From: GWF2-38-10 sp964527595
GTDB taxonomy: Bacteria > Babelota > Babeliae > Babelales > RVW-14
Length of the DNA stretch: 36,043 bases
Direction: 5' to 3'
Assembly (NCBI GenBank): GCA_964527595.1
Contig: CAZGPI010000012.1
Span: forward strand, 1 to 36,043
Below are positions 15,665 to 22,991 of the stretch, in pieces (positions within the stretch are counted from its first letter, which is position 1; each line of letters starts with the position of its first letter). Both the position numbers and the translations under genes were made by a program. The notes under the pieces were generated by a model, which was not told the DNA's origin, ran no database searches, and was given only the letters and a program-made list of their open reading frames with translations.

Positions 15665-17776
15665 TTATTTTGTACGTGCTTTTTGGTGTTGTATTTTTGC
15701 TAATTGTGCCTGGGCTTCTTGAACAATATCGTCACTGAATCCTTCTTGTTGAAGAAGTTCAAGTGCGATTTGTTGGTCGGTTGCACCTTCGGCCAACTTA
15801 TAAGGCATCTTAAATGACCCATCTGCTTGCTTGACGACTGTAACCTTATAGTTTTTGAACTTACCAGGAATTGCGCTTTCAAGTTCGGTAAGCAATTTAA
15901 AATGTGTTGCTAAAACGCACATGCTGTTATCAAATTTAGCAAGGCTTTTGGCAATACCATACGCTCCAGATTGTCCTTCGTCTGGATTAGTTCCGGTAAA
16001 TATTTCATCCATAATAATGAAGCTGAACTGATTTTTATCAAGTGCTTGAATTGATTTGATAAGCGCTTGAGCTCTGCGCATTTCAGCCTGATAAAGCGAT
16101 GCTGTTCCGGCTGCATCAGAAATATTGAGATAGGTGCTAATTTGAGTAAACGGTGTAAGCACCATGCGCGTTGCTGGCGCAATACCAAGTGTTTGAGCAA
16201 GCATAATCGATACGGTTAATCCTTTGAGGATTGTCGATTTACCGCCCGCATTTGGACCGGTAATCGTTATGTTTGATGCTTTGTCTTGTCCACCAAATTC
16301 AAAGTTATTGGTAACAACCGTGTCTTGATTAAGTATTGGATGCCAAAAATCGGTAAGTGCAACGTGTGGTTTATCGGCAACTTCATATTCGGCAAAACAG
16401 AATTGAGCGTTTGGATTGGTCATCGTTGCTTTTAATCGTTTGGCTACTGCAACAAAAGCATCAATTTGACCAACCTCTTTCAAGAGTGGTGCGTATTGAT
16501 CTTTGATTTCAAGCATAATATTGAACGCGGCTAACGCTTTTCCTTTAATCGAAAACACAGAAGGTTCGCCTTTGAAGGTGTTTGTCGCTAAAAGAGCTTG
16601 AAGCTCTTGAAGCTTTTCCGAGATATTTGTTCGTGCGCTTTCTTCGTCACTAAAGAGTTCTGCAAATGCCGTATTTTTATGTAATGTTTGTGTTATTGTT
16701 TGGAGTGTATTTGAATAATCGGCGGCATAAATCATTTTTTGTTGAAAAATATTTGTTTCTTTATTGTGTTCAACAGCATTAGAAATTGTTGGAAAAAAGT
16801 ATGTTGCGGCCAAAGAGGCAACATATGCTGACATGTAAGGATGGTCTTTAATCGCGATAAAAGCACCCTCGGCGTACATTGGAAGATTGCCAAAAAAACT
16901 TGCTACATTACTTGGAATTTCATAAATTTCTTGTCTCATGTGCTCTCTTTGGTATTCACCACCCTGAGCATACTCTTTGGCCCAAACAATTGCCAGAATG
17001 CCGGCGAAGCATGTAAATGGAAGCGTTGGGAGTCCTATAAGATTCCATAGCGTAGGAACTTCGATAGCCGCTTCATTTTGATTTAATTTGGTGAGCCATG
17101 TAAAGAAATGTTTATCATAAAGCGCAGAATTTGCCGAATCAACGGTTTTCCAAAAAAATAAAAAATCAGACTCTAGCTTTTTTAGGTTAAGAAGGTGTTT
17201 TTCTAGTTTGCTCAAAAGCGCTGGATTGCTTATTAGCTCTAAGATAAACGTTTGGCGCTTTTGAAGGGTTTCGATATCGGTTATGGGGAGCGCGAGTAGT
17301 TTTTGAAGCTCTATGCTTCCCATGGTTGTTGTGGTGTCAAATTGAGACAATATATGATGAGTTGGATTTGAATTATAACCACAGAAAAATTCAAGATCTT
17401 GATAAGGTTGGGTATTTATTGCGCTAGCAGGTGTTTCATTATTGAGCGCGAAAAGCTTATAGGTGATATTAAGTTTTTCAACTTGTCCTATTGGGATTTG
17501 CTTGAGTTCATCAATGCTTGGATGAAGTTTGAGCCTGAATGCCTTTTTTTCATGCGCTTTAATTACTGCTGCGTTATATTTTTCAATTTCTTCCAATTCA
17601 GCTTTTTCTTGTTTTGATTGTTGAGCAAGTGAAGGAAGATAAAGGCTTGATAAGACATCATAACAAGTTTTGGGTTGTGGTTCCGAATCACCTGCGGCGA
17701 CCATTGGCGAAACCGCTAAGAGTGTGAAGAACAAAAATGCCGTTGAAAATTGTTTAGATAATGATGAAAATGACAT
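15665..17776 (-). CDS. MutS-family ATPase with signal peptide and internal hydrophobic segments
   Basis: 703 residues. The C-terminal half is a complete MutS domain V: Walker A GPNAGGKST at 507-515, the MutS signature region ISDAAGTASLYQAEMRR (about 552-568), Walker B FIIMDEIFTGTNPDEG at 586-601 and the H-loop LATHF (His625). Residues 149-182 (TMGSIELQKLLALPITDIE, then a LQKRQ helix) match the MutS core domain III. Missing are the mismatch-recognition domain I (no N-terminal Phe-x-Glu) and domain II. The N-terminus (1-28, FSTAFLFFTLLAVSPMVAAG) is a good signal peptide, and hydrophobic stretches lie at about 246-265 and 314-334. It is thus not a repair MutS but a membrane/exported relative; if all three segments act as predicted, the ATPase would face the periplasm, where ATP is scarce. 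GACGAGG precedes the ATG and a near-consensus promoter lies upstream. Role unknown. Confidence 0.9.
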   Translation of the reverse strand: MSFSSLSKQFSTAFLFFTLLAVSPMVAAGDSEPQPKTCYDVLSSLYLPSLAQQSKQEKAELEEIEKYNAAVIKAHEKKAFRLKLHPSIDELKQIPIGQVEKLNITYKLFALNNETPASAINTQPYQDLEFFCGYNSNPTHHILSQFDTTTTMGSIELQKLLALPITDIETLQKRQTFILELISNPALLSKLEKHLLNLKKLESDFLFFWKTVDSANSALYDKHFFTWLTKLNQNEAAIEVPTLWNLIGLPTLPFTCFAGILAIVWAKEYAQGGEYQREHMRQEIYEIPSNVASFFGNLPMYAEGAFIAIKDHPYMSAYVASLAATYFFPTISNAVEHNKETNIFQQKMIYAADYSNTLQTITQTLHKNTAFAELFSDEESARTNISEKLQELQALLATNTFKGEPSVFSIKGKALAAFNIMLEIKDQYAPLLKEVGQIDAFVAVAKRLKATMTNPNAQFCFAEYEVADKPHVALTDFWHPILNQDTVVTNNFEFGGQDKASNITITGPNAGGKSTILKGLTVSIMLAQTLGIAPATRMVLTPFTQISTYLNISDAAGTASLYQAEMRRAQALIKSIQALDKNQFSFIIMDEIFTGTNPDEGQSGAYGIAKSLAKFDNSMCVLATHFKLLTELESAIPGKFKNYKVTVVKQADGSFKMPYKLAEGATDQQIALELLQQEGFSDDIVQEAQAQLAKIQHQKARTK

Positions 17777-17828
17777 AATACCTCGTCTTTTGAATTCATG
17801 AAAATTACATATTGAAACTGACCCTTAT

Positions 17829-17857
17829 ATTATAATCTTTGGCGGTTTTGTTAGCAA
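17829..17857 (-). promoter_or_regulatory. Strong sigma-70 type promoter of the MutS-like gene
   Basis: On the minus strand TTGCTA (17857-17852), a 17-base spacer and a perfect TATAAT (17834-17829), about 52 bases before the ATG at 17776. Best promoter match in the window; suggests the gene is well expressed and independent of the rpmH operon. Confidence 0.65.
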
Positions 17858-17989
17858 GTGGGGTACTTGGTTGATTAGGCAAAGCGAGTGGTTATTGCAT
17901 GGTTGAAAATAATTGCAACGATCAATAGAGCCCAATGCGGATGCTTTGGGCATAACTGGCCGAAGTGTAACATGAACCAGTTCTCTTGC

Positions 17990-18107
17990 TTGTCATACTC
18001 GGACTTGCTCCGAGTATCCATCTTAATATTTGTTTAGCCTTAAGATAGCCTGCCAAGCAAAAGCTTTGGCGAAGGATGGATGCTCGGGGCAAGCCCAAGC
18101 ATGACAA
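17990..18107. repeat. Gene-less inverted pair of the 36-nt hairpin repeat
   Basis: Copy A (17990-18025, forward) and copy B (18072-18107, inverted) of the same repeat that brackets the GIY-YIG gene at 25.6 kb, separated by 46 bases. Each copy begins TTGTCAT and ends ATCCATC and folds on itself; A has the stem ATACTCGGA/TCCGAGTAT and B the stem ATGCTTGGG/CCCGAGCAT. The spacer contains its own short hairpin (GCCAAGC AAAA GCTTTGGC). The layout is that of a small non-autonomous element. Confidence 0.8.
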
Positions 18108-18120
18108 AATGGGAATAGTA

Positions 18121-18333
18121 TTAGCCCTTAAAAGAACGAAACAATCGTGTAATTGGGTTGCATTTCAAAACCCGGAATAAAATTTGTGGTAACGCCTTGT
18201 ATAAAGGCTGGGTTACCAATTGATCGTGAGCAAATTCGCGGCACGTGATTGGGTAAATACAGCATCCTTGCGGGCCCAAAGCTGGGCGAATGACATCGAT
18301 AAATGCCATGATAAAGCGAGCAATAAGCTTCAT
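18121..18333 (-). CDS. yidD: YidD membrane-protein insertion efficiency factor
   Basis: 70 residues, the usual YidD size. It shows the family core: an amphipathic N-terminus (MKLIARFIMAFIDVIRPALG), the cysteine-containing GCCIYPITCREFAHDQ segment (the family's 'C.y.PtCS.Ya..a' motif, here with ITC instead of TCS), and KALPQILFRVLKCNP. YidD is a small inner-membrane-associated protein that assists YidC/Sec insertion. Its ATG overlaps the rnpA stop as ATGA, so translation is coupled. This is the standard rpmH-rnpA-yidD order; the usual next gene yidC is absent and replaced by repeats. Confidence 0.93.
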   Translation of the reverse strand: MKLIARFIMAFIDVIRPALGPQGCCIYPITCREFAHDQLVTQPLYKALPQILFRVLKCNPITRLFRSFKG

Positions 18334-18692
18334 GGTAATTCGATAGGGGGTGTTGGGTGAGCTTGAGTGGTTGTTACCAAAAACTTTTTTAGGGCATCAA
18401 AGCTGATGGTCTTTGCCTTAGGGCTTACAATAACAATCCATATAAATGGTGCAAGATAGCATTGTTCTTGAAAGAAAATGTTTTTAAGCTGACGGCGGAT
18501 AAGGTTGCGTTCGTGTGATTTGCCGGCCGCTCTGGGGGTAATAATGAGTAATTTTCCGTGGGGAAGGTCTACTGTTGGTGGCGATGATTTGAGTAATTTG
18601 AGGCCACGATAGTATTGTTTATCTAGAATATGATCGAAAGTAAAAGATACTTCTTTTTGTGAAAACCTGAAAAGGTTTCTAAATGAAATCAT
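18330..18692 (-). CDS. rnpA: Ribonuclease P protein component
   Basis: 120 residues. The signature RAAGKSHERNLIRR (about 54-67) is the RNR motif region of RnpA, which contacts P RNA and the tRNA precursor leader; the preceding KLLIITPR strand and the N-terminal FTFDHILDKQYYRGLKLL fit the fold. N-terminal hydrophobic positions are poorly conserved and the C-terminus ends in a short Pro-rich tail. Together with the P RNA it trims tRNA 5' ends. It lies downstream of rpmH, with a hairpin in the gap, and overlaps yidD by four bases. Confidence 0.93.
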   Translation of the reverse strand: MISFRNLFRFSQKEVSFTFDHILDKQYYRGLKLLKSSPPTVDLPHGKLLIITPRAAGKSHERNLIRRQLKNIFFQEQCYLAPFIWIVIVSPKAKTISFDALKKFLVTTTQAHPTPPIELP

Positions 18693-18702
18693 AATGATAA
18701 AA

Positions 18703-18732
18703 TCTGCCGGTTAGTTGTTACCAACCGGCAGA
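18703..18732 (-). terminator. Intercistronic hairpin between rpmH and rnpA
   Basis: A ten-pair stem (TCTGCCGGTT with its complement, arms 18703-18712 and 18723-18732) sits between the rpmH stop (18739) and the rnpA ATG (18692). On the minus strand it is followed by ATTTTATC, a weak T-rich tail. Likely a partial terminator or an RNA-processing/stability element that lowers rnpA output relative to L34. Confidence 0.55.
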
Positions 18733-18738
18733 AAATTT

Positions 18739-18873
18739 TTAGGCGCCTAAGCGCTTGCGTCCCTGGGCACGACGACGATTAATGGTTTTACGACCGTTTC
18801 TGGTGGCCATACGGTTTAAAAAACCAACTTTTTTCTTCCTGCGTCGACGGCTAGGTTGATACGTAACTGACAT
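18739..18873 (-). CDS. rpmH: Ribosomal protein bL34
   Basis: 44 residues, highly basic: MSVTYQPSRRRRKKKVGFL, then the conserved NRMATRNGRKTINRRRAQGR core and final KRLGA. bL34 normally reads 'KRTYQPS..kR.r.hGFr.RM.T..GR.vl..RR.kGR..L.', so this is a full-length gene. CAGGAGTCTC precedes the ATG. It opens the rpmH-rnpA-yidD unit. Too short for many gene callers but unambiguous. Confidence 0.97.
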   Translation of the reverse strand: MSVTYQPSRRRRKKKVGFLNRMATRNGRKTINRRRAQGRKRLGA

Positions 18874-19058
18874 ATGAGACTCCTGTATACGTTAAATTAA
18901 TCAAATTTTTGCGCCAAACGCTATTTGAATGGGGCATTTCGAACGGTTCAAAGACCGTGGATATTTCTAAGAAAGATCCATTGTATCCTAGAAAAAAGTA
19001 GAAGGCAAGGGTGTTTTGTGGTCAGGTCCTTGGTTTAATGGGCTAATGCCATAAAGCC

Positions 19059-20426
19059 CTAGTGGGTTAGCGTGTGCAGGATGTAATTAAGGGTTTTTTC
19101 TCGTATAACCGCTTGCGCTAGAACACTCGCATTTAAGGGGGCGTCAATTTCTTCAATTTTTTCAAAAGTTGGCTTGAAATAGATAAATTCCTTAAGCCGT
19201 CTGTTGTTAAAGAGATTGAGATAGCTTTGCATGTCGCGCATGTCTATTTTGATGTTTTCTTGATAGGCGATTTGGTCAACCAAAATTTCTTCTTTGAGCT
19301 GCTTTTCTGCCAATGATTCAATTTGATCAACAAAGTCTTTTTGCGATTTGTAAACATGATAGTCAGGTTGTTTCATGATCACGAGCAGGATATCTTCTTG
19401 CCGGCGCAAGACTAAGTGCTTAGGAACTTCGAATCGATTTTTAGCCAAAAATAGATTAAACATTTCTTCAATGATGGTTTTTCTTTGAGAAAGGTCGTTT
19501 CTAAATGAAAACACTTCCATGAGTTTATTATGGATCTCGATTTTATTTTTGAGCTTGAATGTTTGTTTAAATGTTTCGAGCGAAAGGCATGAGCCCTTGA
19601 TAACCGTTACGATCGAAACAAGGAAGTTGTAATAGGGTGAATCGATATTATTTGAGTCTTCGTCAAAATCCATGTGATTAGTGATGAATGATTCACCTGT
19701 TTTTTTGCCTAACAGTATTGTCTTAAATTGATCGGGAAATTCGGTTTTTTTAATTTTGATCCAAAAAAGGCTAGCTAATGGTGCCGGGTGCGGTACGTCG
19801 TTTTGGTCAAGGAGTTTGATTTCAATGCATACCCAGTCAGATTCTTCTATCATTTCTAAGTTGTGCTTTTTGTATGCAGCAACTTCTTGTTCAATAAATA
19901 GTAGGACTTGCTTATCTAGGTCTTTATAGCGTTTGCGGCGCGGAATCTTGAATGCAAAATGCTTCCATTCTTTGAGTTCTATTTGGTCTGCGAGTGATAC
20001 ATTAAAGTGAAATATGGCTGGCGTGTTTGGTGAAAATTCGATATCGGCCAAGCGTGGATAGTTGGCATAGGGAATTTTTTGGGCAGTAAGTTCGGCAATT
20101 AATGCATCGATAACATGGTGCCGAAACAGGTAAGCCTTAAGCTTTTTAATAATTTCTGTGTTAAAAGCTTCTTCAAGATATTCATTGGGAACTTTATTGA
20201 AATCAAAACCATCAAATTGTTTTTGTTTGAAAAAACGGACCGTTTCGGCATAAACGTGCTTGGTTATTTCGTCGTTTATTTCGACTCTGATTTTCATCAG
20301 ATGGGAGGATATTAGCGTGAACTTAAAACTCATGATCTCGATTTGTGCTTGAGCTGGGGGTATTGTGACCGGTTGATCGATTCGAGATTCATTGATGGGT
20401 TGGGGGATATTATTTTGGATTTCCAT
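19059..20426 (-). CDS. tig: Trigger-factor-like ribosome-associated chaperone, divergent
   Basis: 455 residues from ATG 20426, with AAAAGGAGTTG as ribosome binding site. A Pro/Gln-rich extension (1-32) precedes a trigger-factor N-domain: MKIRVEINDEITKHVYAETV and, at 73-80, GFDFNKVP in place of the ribosome-docking GFRxGKxP signature, so the Arg and Gly are replaced while Lys and Pro remain. The strand 'IFHFNVSLADQIEL' matches TF's 'f.f.v...PeieL'. A degenerate PPIase-like section (LFWIKIKKTEFPDQFKTILLG) and a helical C-domain with FEVPKHLVLRRQEDI follow, the TF 'vP..lv....~~~' hallmark. Length fits TF (about 430). TF shelters nascent chains at the ribosome exit. It is downstream of two tRNA genes on the same strand; a longer frame into tRNA-Leu is an artefact. 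Confidence 0.82.
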   Translation of the reverse strand: MEIQNNIPQPINESRIDQPVTIPPAQAQIEIMSFKFTLISSHLMKIRVEINDEITKHVYAETVRFFKQKQFDGFDFNKVPNEYLEEAFNTEIIKKLKAYLFRHHVIDALIAELTAQKIPYANYPRLADIEFSPNTPAIFHFNVSLADQIELKEWKHFAFKIPRRKRYKDLDKQVLLFIEQEVAAYKKHNLEMIEESDWVCIEIKLLDQNDVPHPAPLASLFWIKIKKTEFPDQFKTILLGKKTGESFITNHMDFDEDSNNIDSPYYNFLVSIVTVIKGSCLSLETFKQTFKLKNKIEIHNKLMEVFSFRNDLSQRKTIIEEMFNLFLAKNRFEVPKHLVLRRQEDILLVIMKQPDYHVYKSQKDFVDQIESLAEKQLKEEILVDQIAYQENIKIDMRDMQSYLNLFNNRRLKEFIYFKPTFEKIEEIDAPLNASVLAQAVIREKTLNYILHTLTH

Positions 20427-20470
20427 GGGCAACTCCTTTTCCTTTTTTTTCCTTTTTTCCGGAGGTTGCA

Positions 20471-20557
20471 TGGTGCAAAAGAGGGGACTCGAACCCCTAC
20501 CCTCTTTCGAGGACTGGCTCCTAAGGCCAGCGCGTCTACCAATTCCGCCACTCTTGC
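20471..20557 (-). tRNA. tRNA-Leu (anticodon UAG)
   Basis: 87 bases, 5' GCAAGAG at 20557 and encoded CCA at 20473-20471. The anticodon arm CTGGC-CTTAGGA-GCCAG gives anticodon TAG (reads CUN leucine codons). A long variable arm (TCCTCGAAAGAGGGT region) and the AGGGG-TTCGAGT-CCCCT T-arm are present. The acceptor stem pairs fully with one G-T wobble. Confidence 0.95.
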
Positions 20558-20662
20558 AGGTATTATCTAAAATAAGATAATGTACTTCCTCCTGGATAAT
20601 CACTCACCTTACACAAGATGCGATAAGAAAATCAAGCTTTTTTTCTAAGGAGAGAAGATACA

Positions 20663-20738
20663 TGGTGGGCTGCCAGGGACTCGAACCCTGAACCTGCAGA
20701 TTAAGAGTCTGTTGCTCTACCAATTGAGCTAGCAACCC
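20663..20738 (-). tRNA. tRNA-Lys (anticodon CUU)
   Basis: 76 bases, 5' GGGTTGC at 20738, encoded CCA at 20665-20663. The anticodon loop CTCTTAA in the stem ACAGA/TCTGC region gives anticodon CTT (AAG codon). D-arm GCTCAATTGGTAGAGC and T-arm CAGGG-TTCGAGT-CCCTG are standard. A tRNA-Lys with UUU must lie elsewhere to read AAA. Confidence 0.94.
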
Positions 20739-20760
20739 AGTAACGAAATCACTTATTTGA

Positions 20761-20776
20761 TGCTAAAATTTTAGCA
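20761..20776. repeat. Perfect 16-base palindrome upstream of tRNA-Lys
   Basis: TGCTAAAATTTTAGCA lies between the DPP III-type gene stop (20825) and tRNA-Lys (20738). It can fold as a hairpin; no T-run follows on the minus strand, so either a poor terminator or a protein-binding site. Confidence 0.4.
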
Positions 20777-20824
20777 TATTAGCCGAGAAAATAAAGCTAT
20801 TTCTAAAAAAGAAAAAATAGAACC

Positions 20825-22939
20825 TCATTCAGCCGTTGATAATTCATGTTCTCTTTCATATTGGGCAAGTTGTACAATGTTTTGAGGCCACGTTGCTTGG
20901 ATATCGATTATTTTTGTGGCATCGCTTGAATCTTTGACCGTAGTAAAGAGCGGAGACAATATTGCACTGACCTTGAGGTCGCCGACCAGCGTATGAAGAT
21001 TATCTTTTAGGATGGTTATATATTGTGGATTTTTGAGTTTGTTGCAGCACCCATCGATGAGTTTTTTTGCCGCTTGCCCATCGCCGGTTGATTTAATACG
21101 TTGAACTTCTTGCATGAGTTCGGTAACGATTTTAATGGTTTTTGGGGTATCGATATTTGCAACATCGATTACCGTTTTTTGTGTTCCATCAAAATTGATT
21201 TGTTGTTCGACTGGTGTAAAGCAATCATGATTGAGCAGGTAGGTGTAAATGGTCCAGTCGGCTTGCGCGTGTGCGCCAGAGACTTCGGTTGCATTATCGG
21301 TTTGTACCAGTAAGCGCCTGAGGCCATCGTGTAACATCGTGTAAATGATCCAATCGGTAAGTTCTTGATGCGAAAGTATTTTTGCCCATTTTTGCAAAAA
21401 TCCAATGGTAACAAGTTGATCGAGATGAACTAATGAAACATAAAGACTTATAATTTCTGCCCTTAATTCTTCGAGCGTTGAGTCATAACCTGCGGGAATT
21501 TCACCTTCACTTTTTCCGCTTCCATGTCCAATGGTTTCATGCAAAATGCAGTGAATATCCCATATATCATCTAAGATGGTAAAGTCTGGGGCATTGTCTT
21601 TTAGCCATTGGCCTCGAGCCTGGGTGAAAAACAGGGTGCGATAACCGGCTGGATTTATGAGCGCCGCAAGTTGCTTGGTGTTTGTATACATAACTTGCTT
21701 TGATCCATGAGTTGCCCTCATATCGGTGTAATTGGGCAAGCAATAGGCCGCCGTGATAAACAATGGGCCAAGGTCTCCGGTGCCAAAAACCTTGCAATTT
21801 ATGCTTGCGTTAGGGAGCGTATCGATGTTTTCTCGTTTGAATTCTTGTGGGAAAGGGAGCTGCCGCTCAATATCTGGAAGTATTGCATTAAGTTTTGAAA
21901 GATCAATGCTCTTGATGGTGGCATCGCCTTGGAATGTACCACGGATGCCTTTGGGGTCTTTGTAGGTTTCAATAAATCCTAGCGTATATGAAATACGGCT
22001 TGCGCTTTTGAGCCATTCGATGCAATGATTTTTAAATATTTCTTCGTTGCCGGTTTGAAAAAAAACATTAAGTAGTTCAATGCTTTTGATTAAATGTTGA
22101 TCAAAAAAAAGTGGATTTTTTTGCGCGTGTTCATGTGCTTTGGATAGCCAGTGGCAAGCAACCGCAAGTTCTTTGCCGCATCGACCATTAATGCAATAAG
22201 CTTGCGTTTGTGGAATGCGTTTGCCATTTTCATGACTTACAAAAAAGTAATTATTGAGCTTGCTACATTCATTTGCTGGGAGTGTTAGATAATCTTTTGC
22301 GGTAAAGTCGGCCGAATAAAAATTGACCGCACTGTTTTCAATATCATCTTGAATCGTTGCCGTTGGGTCATCTTTTTGATCAAAAAGAGATTTTTCCAAG
22401 ACTGAAATTGTTTGCTTTGCGTTAGGATATTCTAAAGCATTAAGAACGGTAATAAGATTTTGTGGGGTAAGTAGATCAAGTTTGAGGTACGCCGGCGTAC
22501 GCTTATTATTGATGTGTTCTTTTTCAAAGTATTGGCCATGATTTGTCCAAACATATATAAAATAACATTCGGCTTGCTTGATAAAGGTTGGCACATCAAA
22601 GCCGGCTATATTGAGACTAAGTAACTTTGTTTTGTTGTTAACAATTGCATAGAAAATATCAATAATGCTATTGGCGTCTTGATGCGTTTGATCGGCAAGA
22701 ATAAGATTGCCGGGCAAGCTAGCTCGATATAAATAGTACAAAAGAATGCGTTCTTCGGGCGAGATATTGTTGTATAGCTCTGGGAGTTTATCGTCATATT
22801 GGACTGCAATTTCCTGAAACCGTTCCAATGTTTTTGGTGCTGGTGGTAGTGGTACGGTCATTGCAGACTCCTTATGTTTGTTGTGGCAACCAAGTAACGT
22901 GCTGGTTAAAAGTAGTAATGTGAAAATAGTTTTCTTCAT
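20825..22939 (-). CDS. DPP III-type (M49) metallopeptidase, predicted lipoprotein
   Basis: 704 residues from ATG 22939, with AAGGAG upstream. The N-terminus MKKTIFTLLLLTSTLLGC ends in a lipobox (L-L-G-C), so the protein is likely lipid-anchored in the envelope. The M49 hallmarks are present: HETIGH at 467-472 (the six-residue HExxxH zinc motif unique to the family, followed by GSGKSEG) and EELRAE at 490-495, supplying the third zinc ligand (the family standard is EECRAE). M49 enzymes remove dipeptides from the N-terminus of 3-10 residue peptides. An envelope-anchored version would digest host or periplasmic peptides for nutrition. It follows the exported PPP phosphatase by 52 bases on the same strand and is probably cotranscribed. 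Confidence 0.92.
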   Translation of the reverse strand: MKKTIFTLLLLTSTLLGCHNKHKESAMTVPLPPAPKTLERFQEIAVQYDDKLPELYNNISPEERILLYYLYRASLPGNLILADQTHQDANSIIDIFYAIVNNKTKLLSLNIAGFDVPTFIKQAECYFIYVWTNHGQYFEKEHINNKRTPAYLKLDLLTPQNLITVLNALEYPNAKQTISVLEKSLFDQKDDPTATIQDDIENSAVNFYSADFTAKDYLTLPANECSKLNNYFFVSHENGKRIPQTQAYCINGRCGKELAVACHWLSKAHEHAQKNPLFFDQHLIKSIELLNVFFQTGNEEIFKNHCIEWLKSASRISYTLGFIETYKDPKGIRGTFQGDATIKSIDLSKLNAILPDIERQLPFPQEFKRENIDTLPNASINCKVFGTGDLGPLFITAAYCLPNYTDMRATHGSKQVMYTNTKQLAALINPAGYRTLFFTQARGQWLKDNAPDFTILDDIWDIHCILHETIGHGSGKSEGEIPAGYDSTLEELRAEIISLYVSLVHLDQLVTIGFLQKWAKILSHQELTDWIIYTMLHDGLRRLLVQTDNATEVSGAHAQADWTIYTYLLNHDCFTPVEQQINFDGTQKTVIDVANIDTPKTIKIVTELMQEVQRIKSTGDGQAAKKLIDGCCNKLKNPQYITILKDNLHTLVGDLKVSAILSPLFTTVKDSSDATKIIDIQATWPQNIVQLAQYEREHELSTAE

Positions 22940-22991
22940 AGCAACTCCTTTTTTTAAGATACTTGCTATGTAGTATACCATGAATTGCTTC

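Larger units (their letters stand above)
17777..18120. other. Intergenic region with promoter, hairpin and repeat pair
   Basis: 344 bases between yidD and the MutS-like gene, both leftward. From right to left it holds an inverted pair of the 36-nt repeat (17990-18107), a GCCCAA/TTGGGC hairpin (17930-17951) and the promoter at 17829-17857. No coding gene is seen; a short leftward open frame here is translation of the repeats. In many bacteria yidC follows yidD at this spot, but it does not here. Confidence 0.7.

Noticed and set aside
17922..18107. 61-codon leftward open frame
   Set aside because: It is a read-through of repeat copies A and B with no ribosome binding site or recognisable protein.
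18874..19058. Replication origin next to rpmH
   Set aside because: No dnaA gene and no DnaA-box cluster (TTATCCACA-like) seen; the gap only offers ambiguous promoter-like sequences.
19040..19059. Terminator after trigger factor (GGGCT...AGCCC)
   Set aside because: Only five stem pairs and no T-run on the minus strand.
20427..20603. N-terminal extension of trigger factor
   Set aside because: It translates tRNA-Leu; the ribosome binding site sits before ATG 20426.
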